NCBI GenBank assembly: GCA_958349075.1
Contig: CATWBR010000035.1
Span: forward strand, 1 to 16,680
Source: an uncultured Clostridium sp.
Lineage (GTDB): Bacteria; Bacillota; Clostridia; Lachnospirales; Lachnospiraceae
Direction of reading: 5' to 3'
Length of the DNA stretch: 16,680 bases
The stretch's first letter is position 1. Each line of letters starts with the position of its first letter. Shown here one piece after another: positions 1 to 6,993 of this stretch. Under the pieces are notes generated by a model, which worked only from the letters and a program-made list of their open reading frames with translations, did not search any database and was not told the origin of the DNA. Both the position numbers and the translations under genes were made by a program.

Positions 1-15
1 AGATACTATTAATGA

Positions 16-47
16 TATAATCCGGCTAAAATACCGACGGTTTTATA
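16..47 (+). promoter_or_regulatory. Possible promoter -10 and operator-like dyad ahead of the HxlR gene
   Basis: A TATAAT hexamer lies at 16-21. Its -35 partner would fall outside the window, so the promoter cannot be confirmed. Directly downstream, 27-47 is an imperfect palindrome centred on A37, with core CCG-A-CGG flanked by A/T-rich arms. About 16 of its 20 non-central positions match their reverse complement. A start site near 27-28 would fall inside this dyad, as expected for autoregulation by the winged-helix regulator that follows. This is an inference from position and symmetry only. Confidence 0.35.
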
Positions 48-111
48 TTGGAAATGCATTGCTGATACGGTGGATATAGGAATTCACATTGAATACAGGA
101 GGGATCGTGAT

Positions 112-483
112 ATGATAAAAGAAAACCATAAAAAGGGGACGCCGGTTCCCGAACGCTGCGTCATTATTTCTACCGTAGAAAAAGTTCTGGGTGGAAAATG
201 GAAACTGGAAATTTTATATTACATCGGTTTTTGTGATGTGCACCGGTTTGGAGAACTCCGCAGGCAAATCGGTATGATTTCCGAGTCCTCCCTGACAAAC
301 CAGCTCCGGGAACTGGAGGCCGACGGATTTATATCCAGATATGACTATAAAGAAATCCCGCCTAAGGTAGAGTATTCACTGACAGAGCTTGGAAAAAGCT
401 TTCTGCCGGTCATGGAGTATGTGAAGGTATGGGGAGAAGAGCATCTGACAGATGAGAACGCTGCCGGCAGGCCAGGGTTGTGA
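112..483 (+). CDS. HxlR-family winged-helix transcriptional regulator
   Basis: This 123-residue protein carries the full HxlR domain (about residues 16-110). Seen are the GGKWKLEIL helix, RFGELRRQIG, the recognition segment ISESSLTNQLRELEADGFI, and the wing PPKVEYSLTELGKSF followed by WGEEH. The family consists of cytosolic dimeric DNA-binding proteins, often responding to electrophiles, aldehydes or oxidants. Cys16 sits in the N-terminal position where many members carry a sensing cysteine, and Cys41 is a second one; a redox role is inference. I chose ATG 112 because AGGAGGG ends eight bases before it; an upstream GTG at 70 has no such site. The gene stands alone, followed at once by a terminator, and its target is not evident. 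It is convergent with the FliB-like operon. Confidence 0.9.
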   Translation: MIKENHKKGTPVPERCVIISTVEKVLGGKWKLEILYYIGFCDVHRFGELRRQIGMISESSLTNQLRELEADGFISRYDYKEIPPKVEYSLTELGKSFLPVMEYVKVWGEEHLTDENAAGRPGL

Positions 484-514
484 GGGGATTGATATGAGTC
501 TTCAGTCCTTTTTT
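484..514 (+). terminator. Intrinsic terminator of the HxlR gene
   Basis: GGATTGA (486-492) pairs with TCAGTCC (502-508) through seven pairs including one G-U, with a nine-base loop. G484-G485 can extend the stem by wobble pairing. Six T residues (509-514) follow directly. The hairpin begins just after the TGA stop at 481-483. Its 3' arm is also part of the longer inverted repeat at 494-567. Confidence 0.6.
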
Positions 515-567
515 AGGTTGTCGTGAAGGGGGAAGAAGGCAGTAGATCGACGGGACTGAAGACTCAT
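494..567. repeat. Perfect 15-bp inverted repeat with 44-bp spacer in a convergent intergenic region
   Basis: ATGAGTCTTCAGTCC at 494-508 is matched exactly by its reverse complement at 553-567. The spacer 509-552 contains no ORF of note. The element lies between the convergent HxlR and FliB-like genes. It could be a long stem ending minus-strand transcripts, or a trace of a small element. The remaining intergenic stretch to 620 holds only a short GGCCG/CGGCC hairpin (595-607) with no T-run on either strand. Confidence 0.75.
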
Positions 568-620
568 TCAACCAGCCTCCCCACACCGGACATAGGCCGT
601 TCCGGCCGCGTCCTCCTTCC

Positions 621-1847
621 TCAACTAACTCCCTCTCCAGCCAACAGGCAGATGATCATCTGTTTCATCCCCAAAGCCTCATGTTTTCTCATCAGGTGCT
701 CCATCTTCTTAAGATTGTAATCAGAATGTTCCAACTGTCTGGACCAAAGATGGGCCGTCTGTATCTGTTCCGCCTCCGTGAAGTTTCCGGTTTCTTTAAG
801 AATTCCCAGGTCTGCCTCCCGGATTACCAGACAACTGAAAACGGCCATCTTGACCGCAGTCAGCAATTGCCCGTCATATACGGCTCCCAGTACATAAGTA
901 TAGAGGAAATACTTCATCAGCTTTTCCATGTCGGAATCAATATAAGGATATACTCTTTTCAGCTTCTTCTGCAGTTCACTGCGGGAAAGCTCCGGCTTCT
1001 GTGCAGAATGCTCCGCGGCTCCTGCTGCATTCCCGCCATATAAAGCTTCCGCATACCTCCCGGCCATCTCTTTCCACCTGGGTGAAACCGTTTCAAGGGT
1101 ATCGGTCAGCTCCAGGTAAAGGCACATCAGGCTGTCCCTCTGCCTCTCCCTTTCCTCACTTTTATACGGGCGGTACAGGGAAAGAAGGCGTTCTCTGTTT
1201 TCCGGCAGGGTATAGCGGGCCAGCACTTTCAAAAGACTGCCCTCCCGGCCGTTCCCCAGCCGTTTCTGGGCATCATGTGCCAGCGTCAGAATTACTGCCA
1301 TCCTTTCTTCTATCCCTGTGCCTTCCCAGGAGAGCACGGTATAAAATGCCTCCCTGACTTTCATAAGCTGCCGGAGCAGATGGGTATCCACCCTGGTGTC
1401 CGCCCTTCTCCGGCACTTTTTATTTTCAACTGCTTTTCTGCGAATGTAATATTCAGGAACGGCCGTTTTCAGAATCAGCCTGGCAGCCTCCGGGCAGGCC
1501 AGGGAGAGCGTCACCTCGCGCAGCGGGCCGTAATCTTCCATATGGCGCGGAAAATCGCGGCAGGTTCTGCACAGGCTCTTTTCTCCGAGGCAGGTATACA
1601 TGTCGCAGAGATTCTCCCGGTTCAAAAACGGACACCTTCCCTCCCTCTGGATGAAGCTGCCCGTCCCGGTGTCGATGGACTCCTGAAGCCGCCTGCCGAA
1701 TTCCCCTTTCACGCATTGGTAGCGTTTCAGGGAAACGGGATCGATGGAGACTCCCCACGAAGCACAGCACGTGTCTTCGCAGCGGGAGCCTGTACAGGAA
1801 AACTCTCTATAATAGTGCGGATAGCGCACCGTAATTATCTTTTTCAT
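621..1847 (-). CDS. FliB-family Cys-cluster protein (lysine-N-methylase-like), copy 1
   Basis: This 408-residue protein matches the family annotated as flagellin lysine-N-methylase. It has an N-terminal cysteine cluster C18-x4-C23-x3-C27-C28. A second set follows: RCPFLNRENLC (C72, C81), C86, and SLCRTC (C93, C96), with a further Cys118. Salmonella FliB methylates flagellin lysines with an iron-sulfur cluster and SAM; these cysteines are the likely cluster ligands. The rest is helical and poorly conserved. It is the last gene of the operon, 34 bp after the aminotransferase gene. ATG 1847 is used; its ribosome site (GGAAG/AGGTC) is weak, suggesting coupling to the upstream gene. No flagellin gene lies in the window, so the substrate is unknown. 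A paralogue sits at 11899-13209. Family assignment is firm; the flagellar role is doubtful. Confidence 0.8.
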   Translation of the reverse strand: MKKIITVRYPHYYREFSCTGSRCEDTCCASWGVSIDPVSLKRYQCVKGEFGRRLQESIDTGTGSFIQREGRCPFLNRENLCDMYTCLGEKSLCRTCRDFPRHMEDYGPLREVTLSLACPEAARLILKTAVPEYYIRRKAVENKKCRRRADTRVDTHLLRQLMKVREAFYTVLSWEGTGIEERMAVILTLAHDAQKRLGNGREGSLLKVLARYTLPENRERLLSLYRPYKSEERERQRDSLMCLYLELTDTLETVSPRWKEMAGRYAEALYGGNAAGAAEHSAQKPELSRSELQKKLKRVYPYIDSDMEKLMKYFLYTYVLGAVYDGQLLTAVKMAVFSCLVIREADLGILKETGNFTEAEQIQTAHLWSRQLEHSDYNLKKMEHLMRKHEALGMKQMIICLLAGEGVS

Positions 1848-1881
1848 TCATTGACCTGTTCTTCCAACATTGCCTTCTGCC

Positions 1882-3063
1882 TTATCCCAGCACCTTCATC
1901 ATCTCACCCAGCCGGCGCAGGGCCTCATCCAGGGTATCCTTCTGCCTTGCAAAATGCAGGCGGATCAGATGGTTCACCTTTTCTTTGAAGAAACTGGAAC
2001 CTGGCACTGCGGCTACGCCGTAATGATTAATCATCCACTCGCAGAATTCCAAATCCGTATACCCCTTAAATTGAGGCAGGGCAAGAAAATCGGAAATATC
2101 AATCAGTATAAAATAGGATCCCTGCGGAACCGTATGTTTCAGGCCGATCCTGTCAAGCCCTGCCACAAAGTAGTCCCTTTTCTCCGTATAAATCTGCTGA
2201 AGCTCCTCGTAATATTCCGGTCCGAAATTCAGACCCACGCACGCCGCTTCCTGAAGCGGCGCCGCCGCTCCGACGGTCAGGAAATCATGGACTTTCTTGG
2301 CTCCTTCGATCACTTCCTCCGGCCCAATCAGATAGCCGAGACGCCATCCCGTAATCGAGTAGGTTTTGGAAAGGGAATTGCAGGTGATCGTCCTCTCATA
2401 CATGCCCGGAAGGCCTGCCATATGTACATGCACGTTGGGTTTAAAGATAATATGCTCGTATACCTCATCCGTCACAACAAACGCATCGTATTTCTCCGCC
2501 AGGGAACCGATAAAGGTAAGTTCCTCCCGCGTAAATACCTTGCCGCAGGGGTTGGACGGATTGCAGACAATGATCGCTTTAACCCCCTGTTTAAACGCGT
2601 CCTCCAGGACCTCACGGTCAAAATTAAATTCCGGCGGAATAAGCGGTACATAAATCGGATTGGCGCCCGAAAGGATGGCGTCCGCTCCGTAATTTTCATA
2701 GAACGGGGAAAATACGATGACATTGTCTCCCGGATTGCAGATGGTCATCATGGCGGCCATCATGGCCTCCGTCCCTCCGCAGGTCACAACAATCTCCTTA
2801 TCCGGATCAACCGCCCTCCCGATGGCATTGCCGTGTTTCCTGGCCAGCGCCTCACGGATATTGTCGGCGCCGAACGTGATACTGTACTGGTGCGGTCCCT
2901 CCACAGCGGCTTTTGCCAGCGCATCGGTTATCTCCTTCGGCGGATCAAAGTCCGGAAATCCCTGGGATAAATTGATGGAACCTTCTTTTGCGTCGCTGAT
3001 TCTCGTCATTCTCCGGATGACGGAGTCTGTAAATGTGCCGACGCGGTCACTTAATTTTGGCAT
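1882..3063 (-). CDS. Class I/II PLP-dependent aminotransferase (aspartate aminotransferase fold)
   Basis: A full-length 393-residue fold-type I aminotransferase. The Schiff-base lysine is K233 in NSLSKTYSITGWRLG. D199 (VVTDEVYEHI) contacts the pyridine nitrogen, Y202 the phenolic oxygen, NPSNPCGKVF (168-177) the cofactor, and R368 (HLIRLHFARQ) the substrate alpha-carboxylate. It moves an amino group between an amino acid and a 2-oxo acid in the cytosol. The exact substrate cannot be read from sequence; homologues are annotated as aspartate, aromatic or kynurenine-type aminotransferases. GGAGGAG lies just upstream of ATG 3063. The gene follows the ABC ATPase by 24 bp, so it probably acts on the amino acid taken up by that transporter or released by the M20 hydrolase of the same operon. 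Confidence 0.93.
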   Translation of the reverse strand: MPKLSDRVGTFTDSVIRRMTRISDAKEGSINLSQGFPDFDPPKEITDALAKAAVEGPHQYSITFGADNIREALARKHGNAIGRAVDPDKEIVVTCGGTEAMMAAMMTICNPGDNVIVFSPFYENYGADAILSGANPIYVPLIPPEFNFDREVLEDAFKQGVKAIIVCNPSNPCGKVFTREELTFIGSLAEKYDAFVVTDEVYEHIIFKPNVHVHMAGLPGMYERTITCNSLSKTYSITGWRLGYLIGPEEVIEGAKKVHDFLTVGAAAPLQEAACVGLNFGPEYYEELQQIYTEKRDYFVAGLDRIGLKHTVPQGSYFILIDISDFLALPQFKGYTDLEFCEWMINHYGVAAVPGSSFFKEKVNHLIRLHFARQKDTLDEALRRLGEMMKVLG

Positions 3064-3087
3064 ATTATTCTCCTCCTGAACTTCCCT

Positions 3088-3810
3088 TTATAACACCTTG
3101 CTTAAAAAGTCCTTGGTCCTCTCCTGCTTCGGATCTCCGAAAATCTGCGCCGGAATTCCCGCCTCGGCGATCATTCCTTCATCCATGAAAAGGACACGGT
3201 CTGAAACTTCCCTTGCAAATCCCATCTCGTGGGTTACAATTACGGTCGTCAGTCCCGTTGTCACCAGTTCCTTGATAACAGCCAGAACTTCACCAACCAT
3301 TTCCGGATCAAGGGCGGAAGTCGGCTCGTCAAAGAGCATTACCTCCGGCTCCATCGCCAGGGCGCGGACAATGGCAAGACGCTGTTTCTGTCCGCCGGAA
3401 AGCTTTGTCGGGCGTACTCCCGCCTTTTCATACAGGCCCACGCGTTTTAAAAGCTCCGCCGCCATCTCATGCGCCTCCTCCCGGTTTTTCATCCCCAGAA
3501 GCATGGGCGCCATTGTGACATTCTCTTCCACCGACATATTGGGAAATACATTAAAATGCTGGAATACCATTCCCATCTTCTGCCTGTGCACGTTGATATC
3601 CACTTTTTTATCGGTTAAATCCACATCATGGAAAAATATTTTTCCGCTGCTTGGAGTCTCCAGCAGATTCAGACAGCGCAGAAGCGTACTTTTGCCCGAA
3701 CCCGACGGACCGATGATGGAAACCACCTCATTCTGGTGGATTTCTTCCGTCACGCCTTTTAATACCTGAAGCTTTCCAAAGTCTTTTTTCAGATTTTCAA
3801 CCCTAATCAT
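3088..3810 (-). CDS. Polar amino-acid ABC transporter ATP-binding protein
   Basis: This 240-residue ATPase is of the GlnQ/HisP type. It shows Walker A GPSGSGKS (34-41), Q-loop Q84 ([13 protein letters not shown]), signature LSGGQKQR (from 137), Walker B VMLFDE (157-162), D-loop SALD and switch H194 (VTHEMGFA). As a dimer it powers import on the cytosolic face of the membrane. The start is ATG 3810, preceded by GAGGAGG; an in-frame TTG at 3831 is less likely. The gene overlaps the permease stop by eight bases, indicating translational coupling. With the permease and the lipoprotein it forms one complete importer. Confidence 0.95.
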   Translation of the reverse strand: MIRVENLKKDFGKLQVLKGVTEEIHQNEVVSIIGPSGSGKSTLLRCLNLLETPSSGKIFFHDVDLTDKKVDINVHRQKMGMVFQHFNVFPNMSVEENVTMAPMLLGMKNREEAHEMAAELLKRVGLYEKAGVRPTKLSGGQKQRLAIVRALAMEPEVMLFDEPTSALDPEMVGEVLAVIKELVTTGLTTVIVTHEMGFAREVSDRVLFMDEGMIAEAGIPAQIFGDPKQERTKDFLSKVL

Positions 3811-4465
3811 TGCTTGCCATCCTCCTCTCAAATACCGTGATCAGCTTGCTGAGCGTAAACGTCAGCAGGAAGTAAATAATTCCGACGATGATAAGAGGTT
3901 CCAGCGTCAGATATAAAGCGCCGTTGATGGTGCGGAATGTCGTCATCAGATCGCCGAGGAAAAATGTGGATGCAAGGGAAGTCTCCTTGATATCCGTAAC
4001 AAACTCATTTCCCAGAGCAGGGAGAATATTTTTAAGCGCCTGGGGAAGAATGACCTTCTTCATAGCCTGGGAGGTACTTAAACCAAGGCTCCTGGCGGCT
4101 TCCATCTGCCCCGGATCCACGGCCTGGATTCCGGCGCGGATAATCTCCGACACGTAGGCCGTTGCATTTAACACGAGGGCTGTGCAGACACAGGTGAATT
4201 TTGACGGTTCCCACGGCAGAACCTGCGGCACCAGAAAATAGAACAGGTAGAGCTGAAGCAGCAGCGGGGTACCTCTCATAATCTCAATATAGGCAGTTGA
4301 CAAAAATGAGAGTATCTTAAATTTCCCCATCTTTGCCAGAGCCACCAGCGTTCCAAGCACGGTACCCATCGTTACCGTAATCAGGGCCAGCAGCAGCGTA
4401 TAACTCATTCCCTCCAGGAACAGTCCGCTGTAACGCTGTACCAGCATCATTATATTTCCTACCAT
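3803..4465 (-). CDS. Polar amino-acid ABC transporter permease (His/Glu/Gln/Arg/opine family)
   Basis: The 220-residue permease has the family's membrane segments (about 19-45, 57-80, 91-108 and 188-208). The cytosolic EAA loop, which docks on the ATPase, runs from about 122 ([16 protein letters not shown]) through the [16 protein letters not shown] stretch. The conserved entry motif [17 protein letters not shown] is at 61-77. It would form a homodimeric channel in the plasma membrane. I place the start at ATG 4465 because GGAGG ends five bases before it; ATG 4477 in the same frame is possible but has a poorer site. The ATPase gene overlaps its end. A 112-bp spacer with a strong hairpin separates it from the binding-protein gene. 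Confidence 0.92.
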   Translation of the reverse strand: MVGNIMMLVQRYSGLFLEGMSYTLLLALITVTMGTVLGTLVALAKMGKFKILSFLSTAYIEIMRGTPLLLQLYLFYFLVPQVLPWEPSKFTCVCTALVLNATAYVSEIIRAGIQAVDPGQMEAARSLGLSTSQAMKKVILPQALKNILPALGNEFVTDIKETSLASTFFLGDLMTTFRTINGALYLTLEPLIIVGIIYFLLTFTLSKLITVFERRMASND

Positions 4466-4531
4466 AGCATCCTCCATTTTCCTTAAACCGTGCAGTATTT
4501 CCTCACTGCGGCCGTCTGTAGTCTTGAATAA

Positions 4532-4553
4532 AGAGTCTGCCGGAGCAGACTCT
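4532..4553 (-). terminator. Hairpin between binding-protein and permease genes (partial terminator / attenuator)
   Basis: AGAGTCTGC (4532-4540) and GCAGACTCT (4545-4553) form a perfect nine-pair stem with a four-base loop. In the direction of transcription it is preceded by an A/G-rich run and followed by TTTATTC, a weak T-tract. Such intra-operon hairpins commonly stabilise the upstream message and reduce read-through, giving more lipoprotein than permease and ATPase. The structure is seen; the effect is inferred. Confidence 0.65.
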
Positions 4554-4577
4554 CTCTTTTTCTGATTACTCCGGGAG

Positions 4578-5501
4578 CTACTTTACTCCCTGTATTTCAT
4601 TTGATAACTGGCTGGCTTCGTCGATCCACTGATAATAGATTTCGCTGTCCACCACTTCTTTGACAATCCCGTTTATCTCAGCGAGGAATTCCGGTTCATT
4701 TTTCACAACACCGGCTACCACGCCAAGGGAAGTGTAATCAAATTTTTCATCACATTCTACCAGATCCGGATAATTGGCAAGATAATTGTCGGCTGCTACG
4801 CTTGCAAGGGCGATTCCCGCTACTTTTCCCGTCTTTAACATCATAATTCCGTCCGTTACGGCGCTGACAACTTCACATTTTGCATCCGGAATCTGTCCTG
4901 TAACCAGGTCGTACTGCAATGTTCCGTTCTGGGCTGCTACGCTCTGACCTGCAAAATCGGCAAGTGTTTTATACTTGTCGGCGTCTTCTTTCAGGATTAC
5001 GATAACCTGGTTGCCGTCATTGTAATATACATCCGAGAAATCCATCGTAGTCTTACGCTCTTCCTTCGGTACCATACCGCAGATGGTAAGATCCACACGG
5101 CCCTGGCCAATCGCCGCCATGCAGGCATCAAATGCCATGGCTTCAATCTGAAGTTTGACTCCCAGCTTGTCGGCAATGTACTTTGCCAGTTCCATATCGG
5201 CGCCGACATATTTCTCCTGGCCGTCTTTTGTAATGTCCTCAAATTCATATGGCGGATAATCCGGAGAGGTTGCTACCTTTAAAACACCGGCTTCCTTGAT
5301 TGCCTTTAAACGTCCGGTCAGCTCCTTTGCACCTGCCGCAGCGCCGTCGTCCGCCTTTGTATCGGCTGCTTCTGCCGCGCCTGCGTCAGTCTCTACCGCC
5401 GCATTGGTTGCCGCCGCCTCCGTTCCTTTCGTGCTTCCTCCGCACGCCGTCAGGCTTAATGCCATTGTTCCCGCAAGTAAAACTGCCAATAACTTTTTCA
5501 T
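4578..5501 (-). CDS. Polar amino-acid ABC transporter substrate-binding lipoprotein
   Basis: This 307-residue protein starts with a lipoprotein signal (MKKLLAVLLAGTMALSLTAC) whose lipidated cysteine is C20. An Ala/Thr/Asp-rich flexible linker (21-60) tethers a family-3 solute-binding domain (about 63-300). Typical motifs are VLKVATSPDYPPYEF, GADMELAKYIADKLG, DLTICGMVPKEERK and DFSDVYY. It captures a polar amino acid outside the membrane and hands it to the adjacent permease. The ligand cannot be assigned. ATG 5501 is chosen because GGAGGAG lies just upstream and the signal peptide begins there; a longer frame to 5519 lacks support. It lies 108 bp after the M20 hydrolase gene. Confidence 0.95.
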   Translation of the reverse strand: MKKLLAVLLAGTMALSLTACGGSTKGTEAAATNAAVETDAGAAEAADTKADDGAAAGAKELTGRLKAIKEAGVLKVATSPDYPPYEFEDITKDGQEKYVGADMELAKYIADKLGVKLQIEAMAFDACMAAIGQGRVDLTICGMVPKEERKTTMDFSDVYYNDGNQVIVILKEDADKYKTLADFAGQSVAAQNGTLQYDLVTGQIPDAKCEVVSAVTDGIMMLKTGKVAGIALASVAADNYLANYPDLVECDEKFDYTSLGVVAGVVKNEPEFLAEINGIVKEVVDSEIYYQWIDEASQLSNEIQGVK

Positions 5502-5609
5502 AATTCTCCTCCATTCCATCCTTACGGACTATATCCCATTCCGGTTCCGGCCGGTTAATCCGTGGCGGACCGCTAAGTATCCTTTATCTGTTACAAACAC
5601 ATTTTCCTA

Positions 5610-6779
5610 TTACTCAGTTACATCCGCTCCCAGGTAAACTTCCAGGGCGGCTCCCGCCATGGCCTTTGCCGCCAGATGCAGAAGCTCATGTGCTCCTTCG
5701 GAATCAACGATTCTTAGGAAATCCTCTTCGTGAGGACCTGCTTTCGTCATCTTTCCAACGCCCAGCGTACAGTAACAGGTGGGGCATGCATATGACACGT
5801 TCCCGATGTCGGAGCTTCCGGAGTGATATCTGTCTCCCTCTGCCAGTTCCGTGATTCCAAGTCCCGCAAGCTGTTCCTTCATAATATCATTCAGTTTCTT
5901 ATTGCGTTTAATATCATAGTAGGTGTTCTGCGCCCTCTGAAACTCAAATCCGGCTCCCGTCATCAGGGCCGCTCCCCTGCCGCAGTTTAAGACCTTCTCA
6001 ATCACTTCTTCCAGATAGTCTTTCTGTCCGGCTCTTACGAAAACTGCCATGGATGCATAATCGGGAACAATATTCGGAGCCATGCCGCCGTTCATCACCG
6101 TATAATGGACTCTCACATCCGGTTCCAGGTGCTGTCTGATTGCGTTGATTCCGGCCATCGTCAGGTTGCATGCCTCCAGGGCGTTGACGCCGTTCTGCGC
6201 GTTGCTGGACGCATGGGCCGCTACGCCGTGGAATTCAAAAACAAAATCCGTCATAGCCAGGGTTACCGTATCAACGCTGAAATCCTGAGTCAGGTGCATC
6301 TGAAATGCCGCCGCCATTCCGTCAAAGGCTCCCTTTTCCGCCATATCGACTTTTCTGCCCGTATTTTCCTCGGCAGGTGTTCCTATGTATACAATCTTCC
6401 CTTTAAAAAGCGGTTTTATCTTTGCCAGGGCCGCGCAGGCAGCAAAGGTGCTGGCGGCAATCCAGTTGTGCCCGCAGGCATGAGCCGGCGCATCGTGGTT
6501 TGGGCCGTATCCGGGAAGGGCGTCATACTCTGCTAAAAAGCAGACCGCCGGGCCTTCCTCATCCCCCAGCTCACAGCGGAACGCTGTAGGTATTCCCATA
6601 TAAGGAAATTCAACCTCAAATCCCAGTTTAGCAATTTCCTCCGTCAAGTATCCCGATGAAAAGAATTCCTGGTCTCCCAGTTCCGGGTGCATGAATATAC
6701 ACTCGCTTACCTTTTCCGCCAGGGGAGCTATCTCGTCTTCCGCATCCCATAACTGTTTTTTTATACATTCATCAAGCAT
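5610..6779 (-). CDS. M20-family amidohydrolase (N-acyl-amino-acid / aminoacyl-aminobenzoate hydrolase type)
   Basis: A 389-residue metallohydrolase of the M20D/AbgB-like type. The dinuclear-site residues are visible: C102 and H104 in HACGHN, E137-E138 in GTPAEEN, H162 in AFQMHL and H350 in AGPHEEDF. FLAEYDALPGYGPNH (81-95) is the usual segment before the metal site. The dimerisation domain lies roughly at 180-300. Relatives cleave amide bonds of N-acyl or conjugated amino acids in the cytosol. No signal peptide is seen. It is the first gene of the six-gene operon, 45-50 bp from the predicted start site. Its place ahead of an amino-acid importer and an aminotransferase suggests it frees an amino acid from an imported conjugate. 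The precise substrate is open. Confidence 0.92.
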   Translation of the reverse strand: MLDECIKKQLWDAEDEIAPLAEKVSECIFMHPELGDQEFFSSGYLTEEIAKLGFEVEFPYMGIPTAFRCELGDEEGPAVCFLAEYDALPGYGPNHDAPAHACGHNWIAASTFAACAALAKIKPLFKGKIVYIGTPAEENTGRKVDMAEKGAFDGMAAAFQMHLTQDFSVDTVTLAMTDFVFEFHGVAAHASSNAQNGVNALEACNLTMAGINAIRQHLEPDVRVHYTVMNGGMAPNIVPDYASMAVFVRAGQKDYLEEVIEKVLNCGRGAALMTGAGFEFQRAQNTYYDIKRNKKLNDIMKEQLAGLGITELAEGDRYHSGSSDIGNVSYACPTCYCTLGVGKMTKAGPHEEDFLRIVDSEGAHELLHLAAKAMAGAALEVYLGADVTE

Positions 6780-6831
6780 AAACTCTCTCTTTTCTCTTTA
6801 TTTTTGAATATATATAAGTTTTATGTGCATA

Positions 6832-6860
6832 ATAATAACACTGTTGCCTGATGTTGTCAA
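6832..6860 (-). promoter_or_regulatory. SigA-type promoter of the M20-ABC-aminotransferase-FliB operon
   Basis: Reading the minus strand, TTGACA (6855-6860) is followed after exactly 17 bases by TATTAT (6832-6837), one mismatch from consensus. Transcription would start near 6825. A GTTG-T-CAAC dyad (6853-6861) covers the -35 box. TTGCCTGAT occurs twice on the plus strand, at 6844-6852 within the spacer and at 6870-6878 upstream of -35. These repeats could be regulator half-sites. Confidence 0.85.
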
Positions 6861-6888
6861 CTTGTTTTTTTGCCTGATTTTCCGCAGT

Positions 6889-6932
6889 TTCAAGGCGGTG
6901 AAAACGCGATCCGCGCCCTTCACCGCCCTGAA
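6889..6932. repeat. Long hairpin (14-bp stem) between the dehydrogenase operon and the M20 promoter
   Basis: TTCAAGGCGGTGAA (6889-6902) pairs with TTCACCGCCCTGAA (6919-6932) over 14 positions with one mismatch (a G-U pair in minus-strand RNA). The 16-base loop itself holds a CGCG-ATC-CGCG mini-stem (6905-6915). No T-tract follows on the minus strand, so it is not a classical intrinsic terminator, though it lies where transcripts of the dehydrogenase operon should end. A second small hairpin, GCCGCT/AGCGGC, lies at 6953-6971. Confidence 0.7.
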
Positions 6933-6993
6933 CCATCCATCTCACACTCTGTGCCGCTCACCGTCAGCGGCTCAAAAGATTTCTGTCTGTCTC

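Noticed and set aside
1275..1988. Long plus-strand open frame opposite the FliB-like and aminotransferase genes
   Set aside because: It is antisense to two clear minus-strand genes, has Pro/Ser/His-rich low-information sequence and no ribosome site.
1870..2970. 366-codon plus-strand open frame opposite the aminotransferase gene
   Set aside because: The aminotransferase on the other strand has complete catalytic motifs; this frame is a shadow of it.
6898..6912. Possible catabolite (cre-like) site
   Set aside because: The CG core and some flanking bases fit but three conserved A/T positions fail, and the sequence is explained by the 14-bp hairpin.
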